The notes: generated by a model from the sequence alone, not told the origin. A stretch of DNA of 64,000 nucleotides from Salvelinus alpinus (GCF_045679555.1 NC_092110.1:1-64000); one strand, 5' to 3'. Counted from the stretch's first letter, positions 1 through 13,714 are shown. Numbers and translations are program-made.

Positions 1-706
1 TGTTTTGAATTTAATGAATCAGCTAACTTCTGACATTTTTTACCGAAGCCAGAAAAACAGGCGAAGGGTTACAAAAATAGCTCTAGTTACAGATTGGTAG
101 ACCCGATTTGAAATCCGACTTGTTGCTTGAAAAGCAGAAGAGTAGGGGTAGATTTTATATAGAAAACATTGTTTTCTGTAAAATGTTGGGAAAGGGGTCA
201 AAACGGCAGTTGTTTGTGAAAGTTTAAAAAACACATGGTAGTGCAATTAATAAAACTGCTGTAACGTAAGTTCCATACTGAATAAACCTTCTCCGCATTT
301 GACAAGCAGAGAAGTAGAGGGAAGTTTTAATCCAATATATTTTTGTCAAACTCTTTGGTTTAGTGGTCAAAATGATAGTTGTTTTGAATTTAATGTATCT
401 GCTAACTTCTGACATTTTTTACCGAAGCCAGAAAAACAGGCGAAGGGTTACAAAAATAGCTCTAGTTACAGATTGGTAGACCCGATTTGAAATCCGACTT
501 GTTGCTTGAAAAGAAGAGTAGGGGTAGATTTTATATAGAAAACATTGTTTTCTGTAAAATGTTGGGAAAGGGGTCAAAACGGCAGGTGTTTGTGAAAGTT
601 GTTTTGAATTTAATGAATCTGCTAACTTCTGACATTTTTTACCGAAGCCAGAAAAACAGGCGAAGGGTTACAAAAATAGCTCTAGTTACAGATTGGTAGA
701 CCCGAT

Positions 707-3235
707 TTGAAATCCGACTTGTTGCTTGAAAAGCAGAAGAGTAGGGGTAGATTTTATATAGAAAACAATGTAAAATGTTGGGAAAGGGGTCAAAACGGCA
801 GTTGTTTGTGAAAGTTGTTTTGAATTTAATGAATCTGCTAACTTCTGACATTTTTTACCGAAGCCAGAAAAACAGGCGAAGGGTTACAAAAATAGCTCTA
901 GTTACAGATTGGTAGACCCGATTTGAAATCCGACTTGTTGCTTGAAAAGCAGAAGAGTAGGGGTAGATTTTATATAGAAAACATTGTTTTCTGTAAAATG
1001 TTGGGAAAGGGGTCAAAACGGCAGTTGTTTGTGAAAGTTTAAAAAACACATGGTAGTGCATTTAATAAAACTGCTGTAACGTAAGTTCCATACTGAATAA
1101 ACCTTCTCCGCATTTGACAAGCAGAGAAGTTAGAGGGAAGTTTTAATCCAATATATTTTTGTCAAACTCTTTGGTTTAGTGGTCCAAATGATAGTTGTTT
1201 TGAATTTAATGAATCTGCTAACTTCTGACATTTTTTACCGAAGCCAGAAAAACAGGCGAAGGGTTACAAAAATAGCTCTAGTTACAGATTGGTAGACCCG
1301 ATTTGAAATCCGACTTGTTTGCTCGAAAAGCAGAAGAGTAGGGGAAGATTTTATATAGAAAACATTGTTTTCTGTAAAATGTTGGGAAAGGGGTCAAAAC
1401 GGCAGTTGTTTGTGAAAGTTGTTTTGAATTTAATGAATCTGCTAACTTCTGACATTTTTTACCGAAGCCAGAAAAACAGGCGAAGGGTTACAAAAATAGC
1501 TCTAGTTACAGATTGGTAGACCCGATTTGAAATCCGACTTGTTGCTTGAAAAGCAGAAGAGTAGGGGTAGATTTTATATAGAAAACATTGTTTTCTGTAA
1601 AATGTTGGGAAAGGGGTCAAAACGGCAGTTGTTTGTGAAAGTTGTTTTGAATTTAATGAATCTGCTAACTTCTGACATTTTTTACCGAAGCCAGAAAAAC
1701 AGGCGAAGGGTTACAAAAATAGCTCTAGTTACAGATTGGTAGACCCGATTTGAAATCCGACTTGTTGCTTGAAAAGCAGAAGAGTAGGGGTAGATTTTAT
1801 ATAGAAAACATTGTTTTCTGTAAAATGTTGGGAAAGGGGTCAAAACGGCAGGTGTTTGTGAAAGTTGTTTTGAATTTAATGAATCTGCTAACTTCTGACA
1901 TTTTTTACCGAAGCCAGAAAAACAGGCGAAGGGTTACAAAAATAGCTCTAGTTACAGATTGGTAGACCCGATTTGAAATCCGACTTGTTGCTTGAAAAGC
2001 AGAAGAGTAGGGGTAGATTTTATATAGAAAACAATGTAAAATGTTGGGAAAGGGGTCAAAACGGCAGTTGTTTGTGAAAGTTGTTTTGAATTTAATGAAT
2101 CTGCTAACTTCTGACATTTTTTACCGAAGCCAGAAAAACAGGCGAAGGGTTACAAAAATAGCTCTAGTTACAGATTGGTAGACCCGATTTGAAATCCGAC
2201 TTGTTGCTTGAAAAGCAGAAGAGTAGGGGTAGATTTTATATAGAAAACATTGTTTTCTGTAAAATGTTGGGAAAGGGGTCAAAACGGCAGTTGTTTGTGA
2301 AAGTTTAAAAAACACATGGTAGTGCAATTAATAAAACTGCTGTAACGTAAGTTCCATACTGAATAAACCTTCTCCGCATTTGACAAGCAGAGAAGTAGAG
2401 GGAAGTTTTAATCCAATATATTTTTGTCAAACTCTTTGGTTTAGTGGTCCAAAGGATAGTTGTTTTGAATTTAATGAATCTGCTAACTTCTGACATTTTT
2501 TACCGAAGCCAGAAAAACAGGCGAAGGGTTACAAAAATAGCTCTAGTTACAGATTGGTAGACCCGATTTGAAATCCGACTTGTTGCTTGAAAAGCAGAAG
2601 AGTAGGGGAAGATTTTATATAGAAAACATTGTTTTCTGTAAAATGTTGGGAAGGGGGTCAAAACGGCAGTTGTTTGTGAAAGTTGTTTTGAATTTAATGA
2701 ATCTGCTAACTTCTGACATTTTTTACCGAAGCCAGAAAAACAGGCGAAGGGTTACAAAAATAGCTCTAGTTACAGATTGGTAGACCCGATTTGAAATCCG
2801 ACTTGTTGCTTGAAAAGCAGAAGAGTAGGGGTAGATTTTATATAGAAAACATTGTTTTCTGTAAAATGTTGGGAAAGGGGTCAAAACGGCAGTTGTTTGT
2901 GAAAGTTGTTTTGAATTTAATGAATCTGTAACTTCTGACATTTTTTACCGAAGCCAGAAAAACAGGCGAAGGGTTACAAAAATAGCTCTAGTTACAGATT
3001 GGTAGACCCGATTTGAAATCCGACTTGTTGCTTGAAAAGCAGAAGAGTAGGGGTAGATTTTATATAGAAAACATTGTTTTCTGTAAAATGTTGGGAAAGG
3101 GGTCAAAACGGCAGTTGTTTGTGAAAGTTGTTTTGAATTTAATGAATCTGCTAACTTCTGACATTTTTTACCGAAGCCAGAAAAACAGGCGAAGGGTTAC
3201 AAAAATAGCTCTAGTTACAGATTGGTAGACCCGAT
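707..3235. repeat. Left higher-order repeat domain, ~1266-bp period
   Basis: Monomer starts at 707, 923, 1303, 1527, 1750 and 1973 give steps of 216, 380, 224, 223 and 223 bp, summing to 1266. The next round (1973, 2189, 2568, 2791, 3013, 3236) gives 216, 379, 223, 222 and 223, summing to 1263. The 216-bp unit carries a 7-base deletion in its palindromic core and directly precedes the long unit in both rounds. This is a five-unit higher-order repeat present in two full copies here. Confidence 0.85.
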
Positions 3236-3897
3236 TTGAAATCCGACTTGTTGCTTGAAAAGCAGAAGAGTAGGGGTAGATTTTATATAGAAAACAATGT
3301 AAAATGTTGGGAAAGGGGTCAAAACGGCAGTTGTTTGTGAAAGTTGTTTTGAATTTAATGAATCTGCTAACTTCTGACATTTTTTACCGAAGCCAGAAAA
3401 ACAGGCGAAGGGTTACAAAAATAGCTCTAGTTACAGATTGGTAGACCGATTTGAAATCCGACTTGTTGCTTGAAAAGCAGAAGAGTAGGGGTAGATTTTA
3501 TATAGAAAACATTGTTTTCTGTAAAATGTTGGGAAAGGGGTCAAAACGGCAGTTGTTTGTGAAAGTTGTTTTGAATTTAATGAATCTGCTAACTTCTGAC
3601 ATTTTTTACCGAAGCCAGAAAAACAGGCGAAGGGTTACAAAAATAGCTCTAGTTACAGATTGGTAGACCCGATTTGAAATCCGACTTGTTTGCTTGAAAA
3701 GCAGAAGAGTAGGGGAAGATTTTATATAGAAAACATTGTTTTCTGTAAAATGTTGGGAAAGGGGTCAAAACGGCAGTTGTTTGTGAAAGTTGTTTTGAAT
3801 TTAATGAATCTGCTAACTTCTGACATTTTTTACCGAAGCCAGAAAAACAGGCGAAGGGTTACAAAAATAGCTCTAGTTACAGATTGGTAGACCCGAT

Positions 3898-6800
3898 TTG
3901 AAATCCGACTTGTTGCTTGAAAAGCAGAAGAGTAGGGGTAGATTTTATATAGAAAACATTGTTTTCTGTAAAATGTTGGGAAAGGGGTCAAAACGGCAGT
4001 TGTTTGTGAAAGTTGTTTTGAATTTAATGAATCTGCTAACTTCTGACATTTTTTACCGAAGCCAGAAAAACAGGCGAAGGGTTACAAAAATAGCTGTAGT
4101 TACAGATTGGTAGACCCGATTTGAAATCCGACTTGTTGCTTGAAAAGCAGAGGAGTAGGGGTAGATTTTATATAGAAACATTGTTTTCTGTAAAATGTTG
4201 GGAAAGGGGTCAAAACGGCAGTTGTTTGTGAAAGTTGTTTTGAATTTAATGAATCTGCTAACTTCTGACATTTTTTACCGAAGCCAGAAAAACAGGCGAA
4301 GGGTTACAAAAATAGCTCTAGTTACAGATTGGTAGACCCGATTTGAAATCCGACTTGTTGCTTGAAAAGCAGAAGAGTAGGGGAAGATTTTATATAGAAA
4401 ACATTGTTTTCTGTAAAATGTTGGGAAAGGGGTCAAAACGGCAGTTGTTTGTGAAAGTTGTTTTGAATTTAATGAATCTGCTAACTTCTGACATTTTTTA
4501 CCGAAGCCAGAAAAACAGGCGAAGGGTTACAAAAATAGCTCTAGTTACAGATTGGTAGACCCGATTTGAAATCCGACTTGTTTGCTTGAAAAGCAGAAGA
4601 GTAGGGGAAGATTTTATATAGAAAACATTGTTTTCTGTAAAATGTTGGGAAAGGGGTCAAAACGGCAGTTGTTTGTGAAAGTTGTTTTGAATTTAATGAA
4701 TCTGCTAACTTCTGACATTTTTTACCGAAGCCAGAAAAACAGGCGAAGGGTTACAAAAATAGCTCTAGTTACAGATTGGTAGACCCGATTTGAAATCCGA
4801 CTTGTTGCTTGAAAAGCAGAAGAGTAGGGGTAGATTTTATATAGAAAACATTGTTTTCTGTAAAATGTTGGGAAAGGGGTCAAAACGGCAGTTGTTTGTG
4901 AAAGTTGTTTTGAATTTAATGAATCTGCTAACTTCTGACATTTTTTACCGAAGCCAGAAAAACAGGCGAAGGGTTACAAAAATAGCTCTAGTTACAGATT
5001 GGTAGACCCGATTTGAAATCCGACTTGTTGCTTGAAAAGCAGAGGAGTAGGGGTAGATTTTATATAGAAACATTGTTTTCTGTAAAATGTTGGGAAAGGG
5101 GTCAAAACGGCAGTTGTTTGTGAAAGTTGTTTTGAATTTAATGAATCTGCTAACTTCTGACATTTTTTACCGAAGCCAGAAAAACAGGCGAAGGGTTACA
5201 AAAATAGCTCTAGTTACAGATTGGTAGACCCGATTTGAAATCCGACTTGTTGCTTGAAAAGCAGAAGAGTAGGGGAAGATTTTATATAGAAAACATTGTT
5301 TTCTGTAAAATGTTGGGAAAGGGGTCAAAACGGCAGTTGTTTGTGAAAGTTGTTTTGAATTTAATGAATCTGCTAACTTCTGACATTTTTTACCGAAGCC
5401 AGAAAAACAGGCGAAGGGTTACAAAAATAGCTCTAGTTACAGATTGGTAGACCCGATTTGAAATCCGACTTGTTGCTTGAAAAGCAGAAGAGTAGGGGTA
5501 GATTTTATATAGAAAACATTGTTTTCTGTAAAATGTTGGGAAAGGGGTCAAAACGGCAGTTGTTTGTGAAAGTTTAAAAAACACATGGTAGTGCAATTAA
5601 TAAAACTGCTGTAACGTAAGTTCCATACTGAATAAACCTTCTCCGCATTTGACAAGCAGAGAAGTAGAGGGAAGTTTTAATCCAATATATTTTTGTCAAA
5701 CTCTTTGGTTTAGTGGTCAAAATGATAGTTGTTTTGAATTTAATGAATCTGCTAACTTCTGACATTTTTTACCGAAGCCAGAAAAACAGGCGAAGGGTTA
5801 CAAAAATAGCTCTAGTTACAGATTGGTAGACCCGATTTGAAATCCGACTTGTTGCTTGAAAAGCAGAAGAGTAGGGGTAGATTTTATATAGAAAACATTG
5901 TTTTCTGTAAAATGTTGGGAAAGGGGTCAAAACGGCAGTTGTTTGTGAAAGTTGTTTTGAATTTAATGAATCTGCTAACTTCTGACATTTTTTACCGAAG
6001 CCAGAAAAACAGGCGAAGGGTTACAAAAATAGCTGTAGTTACAGATTGGTAGACCCGATTTGAAATCCGACTTGTTGCTTGAAAAGCAGAGGAGTAGGGG
6101 TAGATTTTATATAGAAACATTGTTTTCTGTAAAATGTTGGGAAAGGGGTCAAAACGGCAGTTGTTTGTGAAAGTTGTTTTGAATTTAATGAATCTGCTAA
6201 CTTCTGACATTTTTTACCGAAGCCAGAAAAACAGGCGAAGGGTTACAAAAATAGCTCTAGTTACAGATTGGTAGACCCGATTTGAAATCCGACTTGTTGC
6301 TTGAAAAGCAGAAGAGTAGGGGAAGATTTTATATAGAAAACATTGTTTTCTGTAAAATGTTGGGAAAGGGGTCAAAACGGCAGTTGTTTGTGAAAGTTGT
6401 TTTGAATTTAATGAATCTGCTAACTTCTGACATTTTTTACCGAAGCCAGAAAAACAGGCGAAGGGTTACAAAAATAGCTCTAGTTACAGATTGGTAGACC
6501 CGATTTGAAATCCGACTTGTTTGCTTGAAAAGCAGAAGAGTAGGGGAAGATTTTATATAGAAAACATTGTTTTCTGTAAAATGTTGGGAAAGGGGTCAAA
6601 ACGGCAGTTGTTTGTGAAAGTTGTTTTGAATTTAATGAATCTGCTAACTTCTGACATTTTTTACCGAAGCCAGAAAAACAGGCGAAGGGTTACAAAAATA
6701 GCTCTAGTTACAGATTGGTAGACCCGATTTGAAATCCGACTTGTTGCTTGAAAAGCAGAAGAGTAGGGGTAGATTTTATATAGAAAACATTGTTTTCTGT

Positions 6801-8559
6801 AAAATGTTGGGAAAGGGGTCAAAACGGCAGTTGTTTGTGAAAGTTGTTTTGAATTTAATGAATCTGCTAACTTCTGACATTTTTTACCGAAGCCAGAAAA
6901 ACAGGCGAAGGGTTACAAAAATAGCTGTAGTTACAGATTGGTAGACCCGATTTGAAATCCGACTTGTTGCTTGAAAAGCAGAGGAGTAGGGGTAGATTTT
7001 ATATAGAAACATTGTTTTCTGTAAAATGTTGGGAAAGGGGTCAAAACGGCAGTTGTTTGTGAAAGTTGTTTTGAATTTAATGAATCTGCTAACTTCTGAC
7101 ATTTTTTACCGAAGCCAGAAAAACAGGCGAAGGGTTACAAAAATAGCTCTAGTTACAGATTGGTAGACCCGATTTGAAATCCGACTTGTTGCTTGAAAAG
7201 CAGAAGAGTAGGGGAAGATTTTATATAGAAAACATTGTTTTCTGTAAAATGTTGGGAAAGGGGTCAAAACGGCAGTTGTTTGTGAAAGTTGTTTTGAATT
7301 TAATGAATCTGCTAACTTCTGACATTTTTTACCGAAGCCAGAAAAACAGGCGAAGGGTTACAAAAATAGCTCTAGTTACAGATTGGTAGACCCGATTTGA
7401 AATCCGACTTGTTGCTTGAAAAGCAGAAGAGTAGGGGTAGATTTTATATAGAAAACATTGTTTTCTGTAAAATGTTGGGAAAGGGGTCAAAACGGCAGTT
7501 GTTTGTGAAAGTTTAAAAAACACATGGTAGTGCAATTAATAAAACTGCTGTAACGTAAGTTCCATACTGAATAAACCTTCTCCGCATTTGACAAGCAGAG
7601 AAGTAGAGGGAAGTTTTAATCCAATATATTTTTGTCAAACTCTTTGGTTTAGTGGTCAAAATGATAGTTGTTTTGAATTTAATGAATCTGCTAACTTCTG
7701 ACATTTTTTACCGAAGCCAGAAAAACAGGCGAAGGGTTACAAAAATAGCTCTAGTTACAGATTGGTAGACCCGATTTGAAATCCGACTTGTTGCTTGAAA
7801 AGCAGAAGAGTAGGGGTAGATTTTATATAGAAAACATTGTTTTCTGTAAAATGTTGGGAAAGGGGTCAAAACGGCAGTTGTTTGTGAAAGTTGTTTTGAA
7901 TTTAATGAATCTGCTAACTTCTGACATTTTTTACCGAAGCCAGAAAAACAGGCGAAGGGTTACAAAAATAGCTGTAGTTACAGATTGGTAGACCCGATTT
8001 GAAATCCGACTTGTTGCTTGAAAAGCAGAGGAGTAGGGGTAGATTTTATATAGAAACATTGTTTTCTGTAAAATGTTGGGAAAGGGGTCAAAACGGCAGT
8101 TGTTTGTGAAAGTTGTTTTGAATTTAATGAATCTGCTAACTTCTGACATTTTTTACCGAAGCCAGAAAAACAGGCGAAGGGTTACAAAAATAGCTCTAGT
8201 TACAGATTGGTAGACCCGATTTGAAATCCGACTTGTTGCTTGAAAAGCAGAAGAGTAGGGGAAGATTTTATATAGAAAACATTGTTTTCTGTAAAATGTT
8301 GGGAAAGGGGTCAAAACGGCAGTTGTTTGTGAAAGTTGTTTTGAATTTAATGAATCTGCTAACTTCTGACATTTTTTACCGAAGCCAGAAAAACAGGCGA
8401 AGGGTTACAAAAATAGCTCTAGTTACAGATTGGTAGACCCGATTTGAAATCCGACTTGTTGCTTGAAAAGCAGAAGAGTAGGGGTAGATTTTATATAGAA
8501 AACATTGTTTTCTGTAAAATGTTGGGAAAGGGGTCAAAACGGCAGTTGTTTGTGAAAGT
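3898..8559. repeat. Right higher-order repeat domain, 1939-bp period of eight units
   Basis: From 3898 the monomer spacings are 223, 222, 223, 224, 223, 222, 223 and 379 (sum 1939), repeated from 5837 and begun again at 7776. Variant bases recur in the same slots: a one-base deletion giving GAAACATTG plus CAGAGG in the 222-bp units, and an extra T in the 224-bp unit boundary. A four-unit 892-bp sub-period is also visible (3898 to 4790, 5837 to 6729). The last copy is cut by the array end at 8559. A TAGCTGTAG variant is present at the 3898, 5837, 6729 and 7776 units but not at 4790, which suggests local conversion. Confidence 0.9.
5575..5730. repeat. 156-bp diverged half-monomer inside the long satellite unit
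   Basis: The 379-bp units contain an extra 156-bp segment starting TTTAAAAAACACATGG and ending before GTTTTGAATTT. Equivalent copies lie at about 225-380, 1040-1196, 2305-2461 and 7514-7669. Its second half (TTTGACAAGCAGAGAAGTAG onward) aligns with the first half of an ordinary monomer (TTGAAAAGCAGAAGAGTAG), so it appears to be an old, diverged partial monomer rather than foreign DNA. It marks the phase of both higher-order repeats. Confidence 0.8.
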
Positions 8560-10300
<1,741 letters not shown>

Positions 10301-10302
10301 TA

Positions 10303-11909
10303 CAGTGGGGAGAACAAGTATTTGATACACTGCCGATTTTGCAGGTTTCCCTACTTACAAAGCATGTAGAGGTCTGTCATTTTTATCATAGGTACACTTC
10401 AACTGTGAGAGACGGAATCTAAAACAAAAATCCAGAAAATCACATTGTATGATTTTTAAGTAATTCATTTGCATTTTATTGCATGACATAAGTATTTGAT
10501 CACCTACCAACCAGTAAGAATTCCGGCTCTCACAGACCTGTTAGTTTTTCTTTAAGAAGCCCTCCTGTTCTCCACTCATTACCTGTATTAACTGCACCTG
10601 TTTGAACTCGTTACCTGTATAAAAGACACCTGTCCACACACTCAATCAAACAGACTCCAACCTCTCCACAATGGCCAAGACCAGAGAGCTGTGTAAGGAC
10701 ATCAGGGATAAAATTGTAGACCTGCACAAGGCTGGGATGGGCTACAGGACAATAGGCAAGCAGCTTGGTGAGAAGGCAACAACTGTTGGCGCAATTATTA
10801 GAAAATAGAAGAAGTTCAAGATGATGGTCAATCACCCTCGGTCTGGGGCTCCATGCAAGATCTCACCTCGTGGGGCATCAATGATCATGAGGAAGGTGAG
10901 GGATCAGCCCAGAACTACACGGCAGGACCTGGTCAATGACCTGAAGAGAGCTGGGACCACAGTCTCAAAGAAAACCATTAGTAACACACTACGCCGTCAT
11001 GGATTAAAATCCTGCAGCGCACACAAGGTCCCCCTGCTCAAGCAGGCGCATGTCCAGGCCCGTCTGAAGTTTGCCAATGACCATCTGGATGATCCAGAGG
11101 AGGAATGGGAGAAGGTCATGTGGTCTGATGATTCAAAAATAGAGCTTTTTGGTCTAAACTCCACTCGCCGTGTTTGGAGGAAGAAGAAGGATGAGTACAA
11201 CCCCAAGAACACCATCCCAACCGTGAAGCATGGAGGTGGAAACATCATTCTTTGGGGATGCTTTTCTGCAAAGGGGACAGGACGACTGCACCGTATTGAG
11301 GGGAGGATGGATGGGGCCATGTATTGCGAGATCTTAGCCAACAACCTCCTTCCCTCAGTAAGAGCATTGATGATGGGTCGTGGCTGGGTCTTCCAGCATG
11401 ACAACGACCCGAAACACACAGTCAGGGCAACTAAGGAGTGGCTCCGTAAGAAGTATCTCAAGGTCCTGGAGTGGCCTAGCCAGTCTCCAGACCTGAACCC
11501 AATAGAAAATCTTTGGAGGGAGCTGAAAGTCCGTATTGCCCAGCGACAGCCCCGAAACCTGAAGGATCTGGAGAAGGTCTGTATGGAGGAGTGGGCCAAA
11601 ATCCCTGCTGCAGTGTGTGCAAACCTGGTCAAGAACTACAGGAAACGTATGATCTCTGTAATTGCAAACAAAGGATTCTGTACCAAATATTAAGTTCTGC
11701 TTTTCTGATGTATCAAATACTTATGTCATGCAATAAAATGCTAATTAATTACTTAAAAATCATACAATGTGATTTTGGGGATTTTTGTTTTAGATTCCGT
11801 CTCTCACAGTTGAAGTGTACCTATGATAAAAATTACAGACCTCTACATGCTTTGTAAGTAGGAAAATCGGCAAAATCGGCAGTGTATCAAATACTTGTTC
11901 TCCCCACTG
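10303..11909 (+). mobile_element. Tc1-like transposon, full length, one nonsense mutation
   Basis: The element begins CAGTGGGGAGAACAAGTATT and ends with its inverse, with TA duplications at 10301-10302 and 11910-11911. Inverted repeats of about 200 bp each hold an outer and an inner copy of an AAGTATTTGAT direct repeat (inner copies near 10490 and 11712-11735). This is the IR/DR layout known from Sleeping Beauty-type Tc1 elements. At 1607 bp it has the size of an autonomous copy. It carries one transposase frame on the same strand. Confidence 0.95.
10671..11693 (+). pseudogene. Tc1 transposase, full length, premature stop at codon 46
   Basis: The frame starts at ATG 10671 and ends at TAA 11691-11693, giving 340 codons, the usual Tc1 length. 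The only lesion I see is TAG at 10806-10808, where the intact copy at 22549-23571 has Trp46; the frame resumes without a shift. The N-terminal paired-like helix-turn-helix region holds the stop. The DDE catalytic core keeps Asp153 ([11 protein letters not shown]), Asp244 (QHDNDPKHT) and Glu279 ([12 protein letters not shown]), with the 34-residue Asp-Glu spacing of Tc1 enzymes. An internal ATG at 10821 would give a 290-residue protein lacking half the DNA-binding region, unlikely to bind the ends. The protein would act in the nucleus to cut and paste the element at TA sites. Confidence 0.93.
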
Positions 11910-11911
11910 TA

Positions 11912-13014
11912 TCTGCAGATGCCTTAACTGCATATAACCCACATACCAGGTGCACAAGCTGCACACACACTCTGCAAATACACACAGTTACATAAACAAA
12001 TACTGTATGCAAGCACATACTGTAATCACATACATTCAAATCCCACTTCCCCACCCACTCCTAAGGTGTATTGGGAAGTGTCCTGCTGGACCTCCAGACA
12101 GGTTTGGCCCTGGGCTCTAGCTCCAGGTGGGCAGATTGGAACCAAAAATTGCTCCTGGCATTTCTAACACACCACCCCATTTTATTCCTTGAGGCCCACA
12201 TTATTAGTCAGAAAATTCAAATTTTGTGTAAAAATACAAACAAAGTTAAATAGGCCCACTAGGCAAAAAATGGACCAGTCTGCCCCTGGTTCCAGATCCA
12301 CCTCTGTTTTATTTTAATTTGTGATACAGCCTGGAATCAAACCAGGGTCTGTAGTGACACCTCTAGCACTGAGATGCAGTGCCTTAGACCACCGCGCCAC
12401 TCCGGAGCTCTAAGCTCCTGGCCCAGCACAGTTGAACCATGCTGCCTGACCTATATTAGGATTCCTCAACTGGCATTCCGTGGGCCGAATTTGGCCCCCG
12501 GGTGGTTTTATTTGGCCCCCCAAGTTTTCAGAACATTTTTTTTTATCTCCAAGTAATTTTAATTTTGGAAATCTGTTCTATTCCCACAAATAATAGAGAT
12601 ACGTGATCGTACACAAATGTAAGCAAGATTTGAAATGATTGTTTTAATCAAATATCTGTTTGGGCTGCATGCAGTCCATTTGAGTGACCCAGGATTCAAC
12701 TCCCAGAGCTCCACCAGTACTGGGGCTAGAGATGAAGTAGGCCAGGAGCTGAGTGGGCCAGGGCAACAAGGACGGCCACACAGAGTATAGAGACACGGAA
12801 GAGATAGCATGGGAGAATATCCTCATTGAAAATAAATTATTAAGTTGTTTTTGGATTCACCTCCTGCATTGAAATGGAATTGACACCAACCCTGGTACAC
12901 AGCTACAGTAATACAAAATGGTAATCTGTGTCAATGCATGTAGAATTATTCCCTGTAATGTGCTCTGCTCTAAAATGGAAATTGCGAGGACAATTATTTG
13001 ATGACAGCACTGTA
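11912..13014. other. Intergenic stretch with repeat scraps
   Basis: No gene seen. It holds the antisense SINE head at 12321-12405. Around 12480-12840 there is a degenerate stretch rich in GGCCCCC that resembles dispersed salmonid repeats, but its ends cannot be defined. Confidence 0.45.
12321..12405 (-). repeat. tRNA-derived SINE head fragment
   Basis: Read on the minus strand it starts GTGGCGCGGTGGTCTAAGG (A-box-like) and continues to a B-box-like GGTTTGATTCC, the tRNA-related head of a common salmonid SINE. Only the head is present; the body and tail are missing. Confidence 0.8.
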
Positions 13015-13712
13015 CAGTGCATTTGGAAAGTATTCACACTAAGTTGTTAGAGATGTTTGCAAATGTATTAAAAATAAAAAACTGAAATATAGCATTTACA
13101 TAAGTATTCAGACCCTTTACTCAGTACTTTTTTGAAGCACCTTTGGCAGCGATTACAACCTCGAGTCTTCTTGGGTATGACGCTACAAGCTTGGCACACC
13201 TGTATTTGGGGAGTTTCTCCCATTCTTCTGCAGATCCTCTCAAGCTCTGTCAGGTTGGACGGGAGTGTCCCTGCACAGCTATTTTCAGGTCTCTCCAGAG
13301 TCTTGGCTGTGTGCTTAAGAGTCATTGTCTCTTTTGGAAGGTGAACCTTTGCCCCAAGTCTGAGATCCTGAGCAGTTTTTCATCAAGAGTCTCTCTGTAC
13401 ATTGCTCCGTTCATCTTTCCCTCGTTCCTGACTAGTCTCCCCACAGCATGATGCTGCCACCATGCTTCACCATAGGGATAAAAATGGACCAGTCCATAAA
13501 GGCCTGATTGGTGAGGTGTTGCAGAGATGGGAGAACCTTCCAGAAGGACAACCATCTACACAGAGGAGCACTGTCAGCGACCATCGGGTTATTTTTGCTT
13601 TGTCATTATGGTGTATTGTGTGTAGATGAGGGAACATGTTGAATGCATTTTAGAATACGGCTGTAACAATGTGGAACATGGGAAGGAGTCTAAATAATTT
13701 CCGAATGCACTG
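13015..13712 (-). mobile_element. Tc1-like element, internally deleted (698 bp)
   Basis: Ends CAGTGCATTTGGAAAGTATT and its inverse are bounded by TA at 13013-13014 and 13713-13714. The family is the same as the elements at 17130 and 55167. Remnants of the transposase on the minus strand lie at about 13130-13555. The stretch encoding the third catalytic residue and the whole N-terminal half are missing, so the copy is non-autonomous. Confidence 0.93.
13068..13555 (-). pseudogene. Tc1 transposase remnant
   Basis: Two overlapping minus-strand frames keep pieces of the C-terminal half: a block with GRLVRNEGKMNGAMYRE, then DLGQRFTFQ, then after a frameshift NLTELERICRRM. The Asp244 and Glu279 segments are deleted between CTCCAGAG and TCTTGGCTG on the plus strand. 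Nothing of the DNA-binding domain remains. Confidence 0.85.
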
Positions 13713-13714
13713 TA

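Larger units (their letters stand above)
1..8559. repeat. Tandem satellite array, ~223-bp monomer, two higher-order registers
   Basis: About 36 head-to-tail copies of an AT-rich monomer fill this stretch, and the array continues past the left edge. Taking the TTGAAATCCGACTTG motif as start, spacings are mostly 222-224 bp, with 215-220-bp deletion variants and 379-380-bp long units. The array stops abruptly at 8559 inside a monomer, right after GTTTGTGAAAGT. Each monomer carries the near-palindrome GAAAACATTGTTTTC. No ATG-started reading frame of note recurs; the frames that recur begin at TTG. It is most simply a centromeric, pericentromeric or subtelomeric satellite, but nothing in the sequence fixes the chromosomal location. 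Confidence 0.97.

Noticed and set aside
108..8500. Recurrent ~71-codon open frames, one per satellite monomer, on the plus strand, and 63-72-codon frames on the minus strand
   Set aside because: The plus-strand frames start at TTG, not ATG. The monomer length is not a multiple of three, and deletion variants shift them freely. This is repetition, not a gene family.
1..8559. Regularly spaced repeats suggesting a CRISPR-like array
   Set aside because: The units are contiguous 223-bp monomers with no unique spacers, in eukaryotic repeat-rich DNA.
10997..11632. 211-codon antisense frame over a Tc1 transposase
   Set aside because: A shadow of the real plus-strand transposase frame. The same happens at 22922-23590 over the intact copy.
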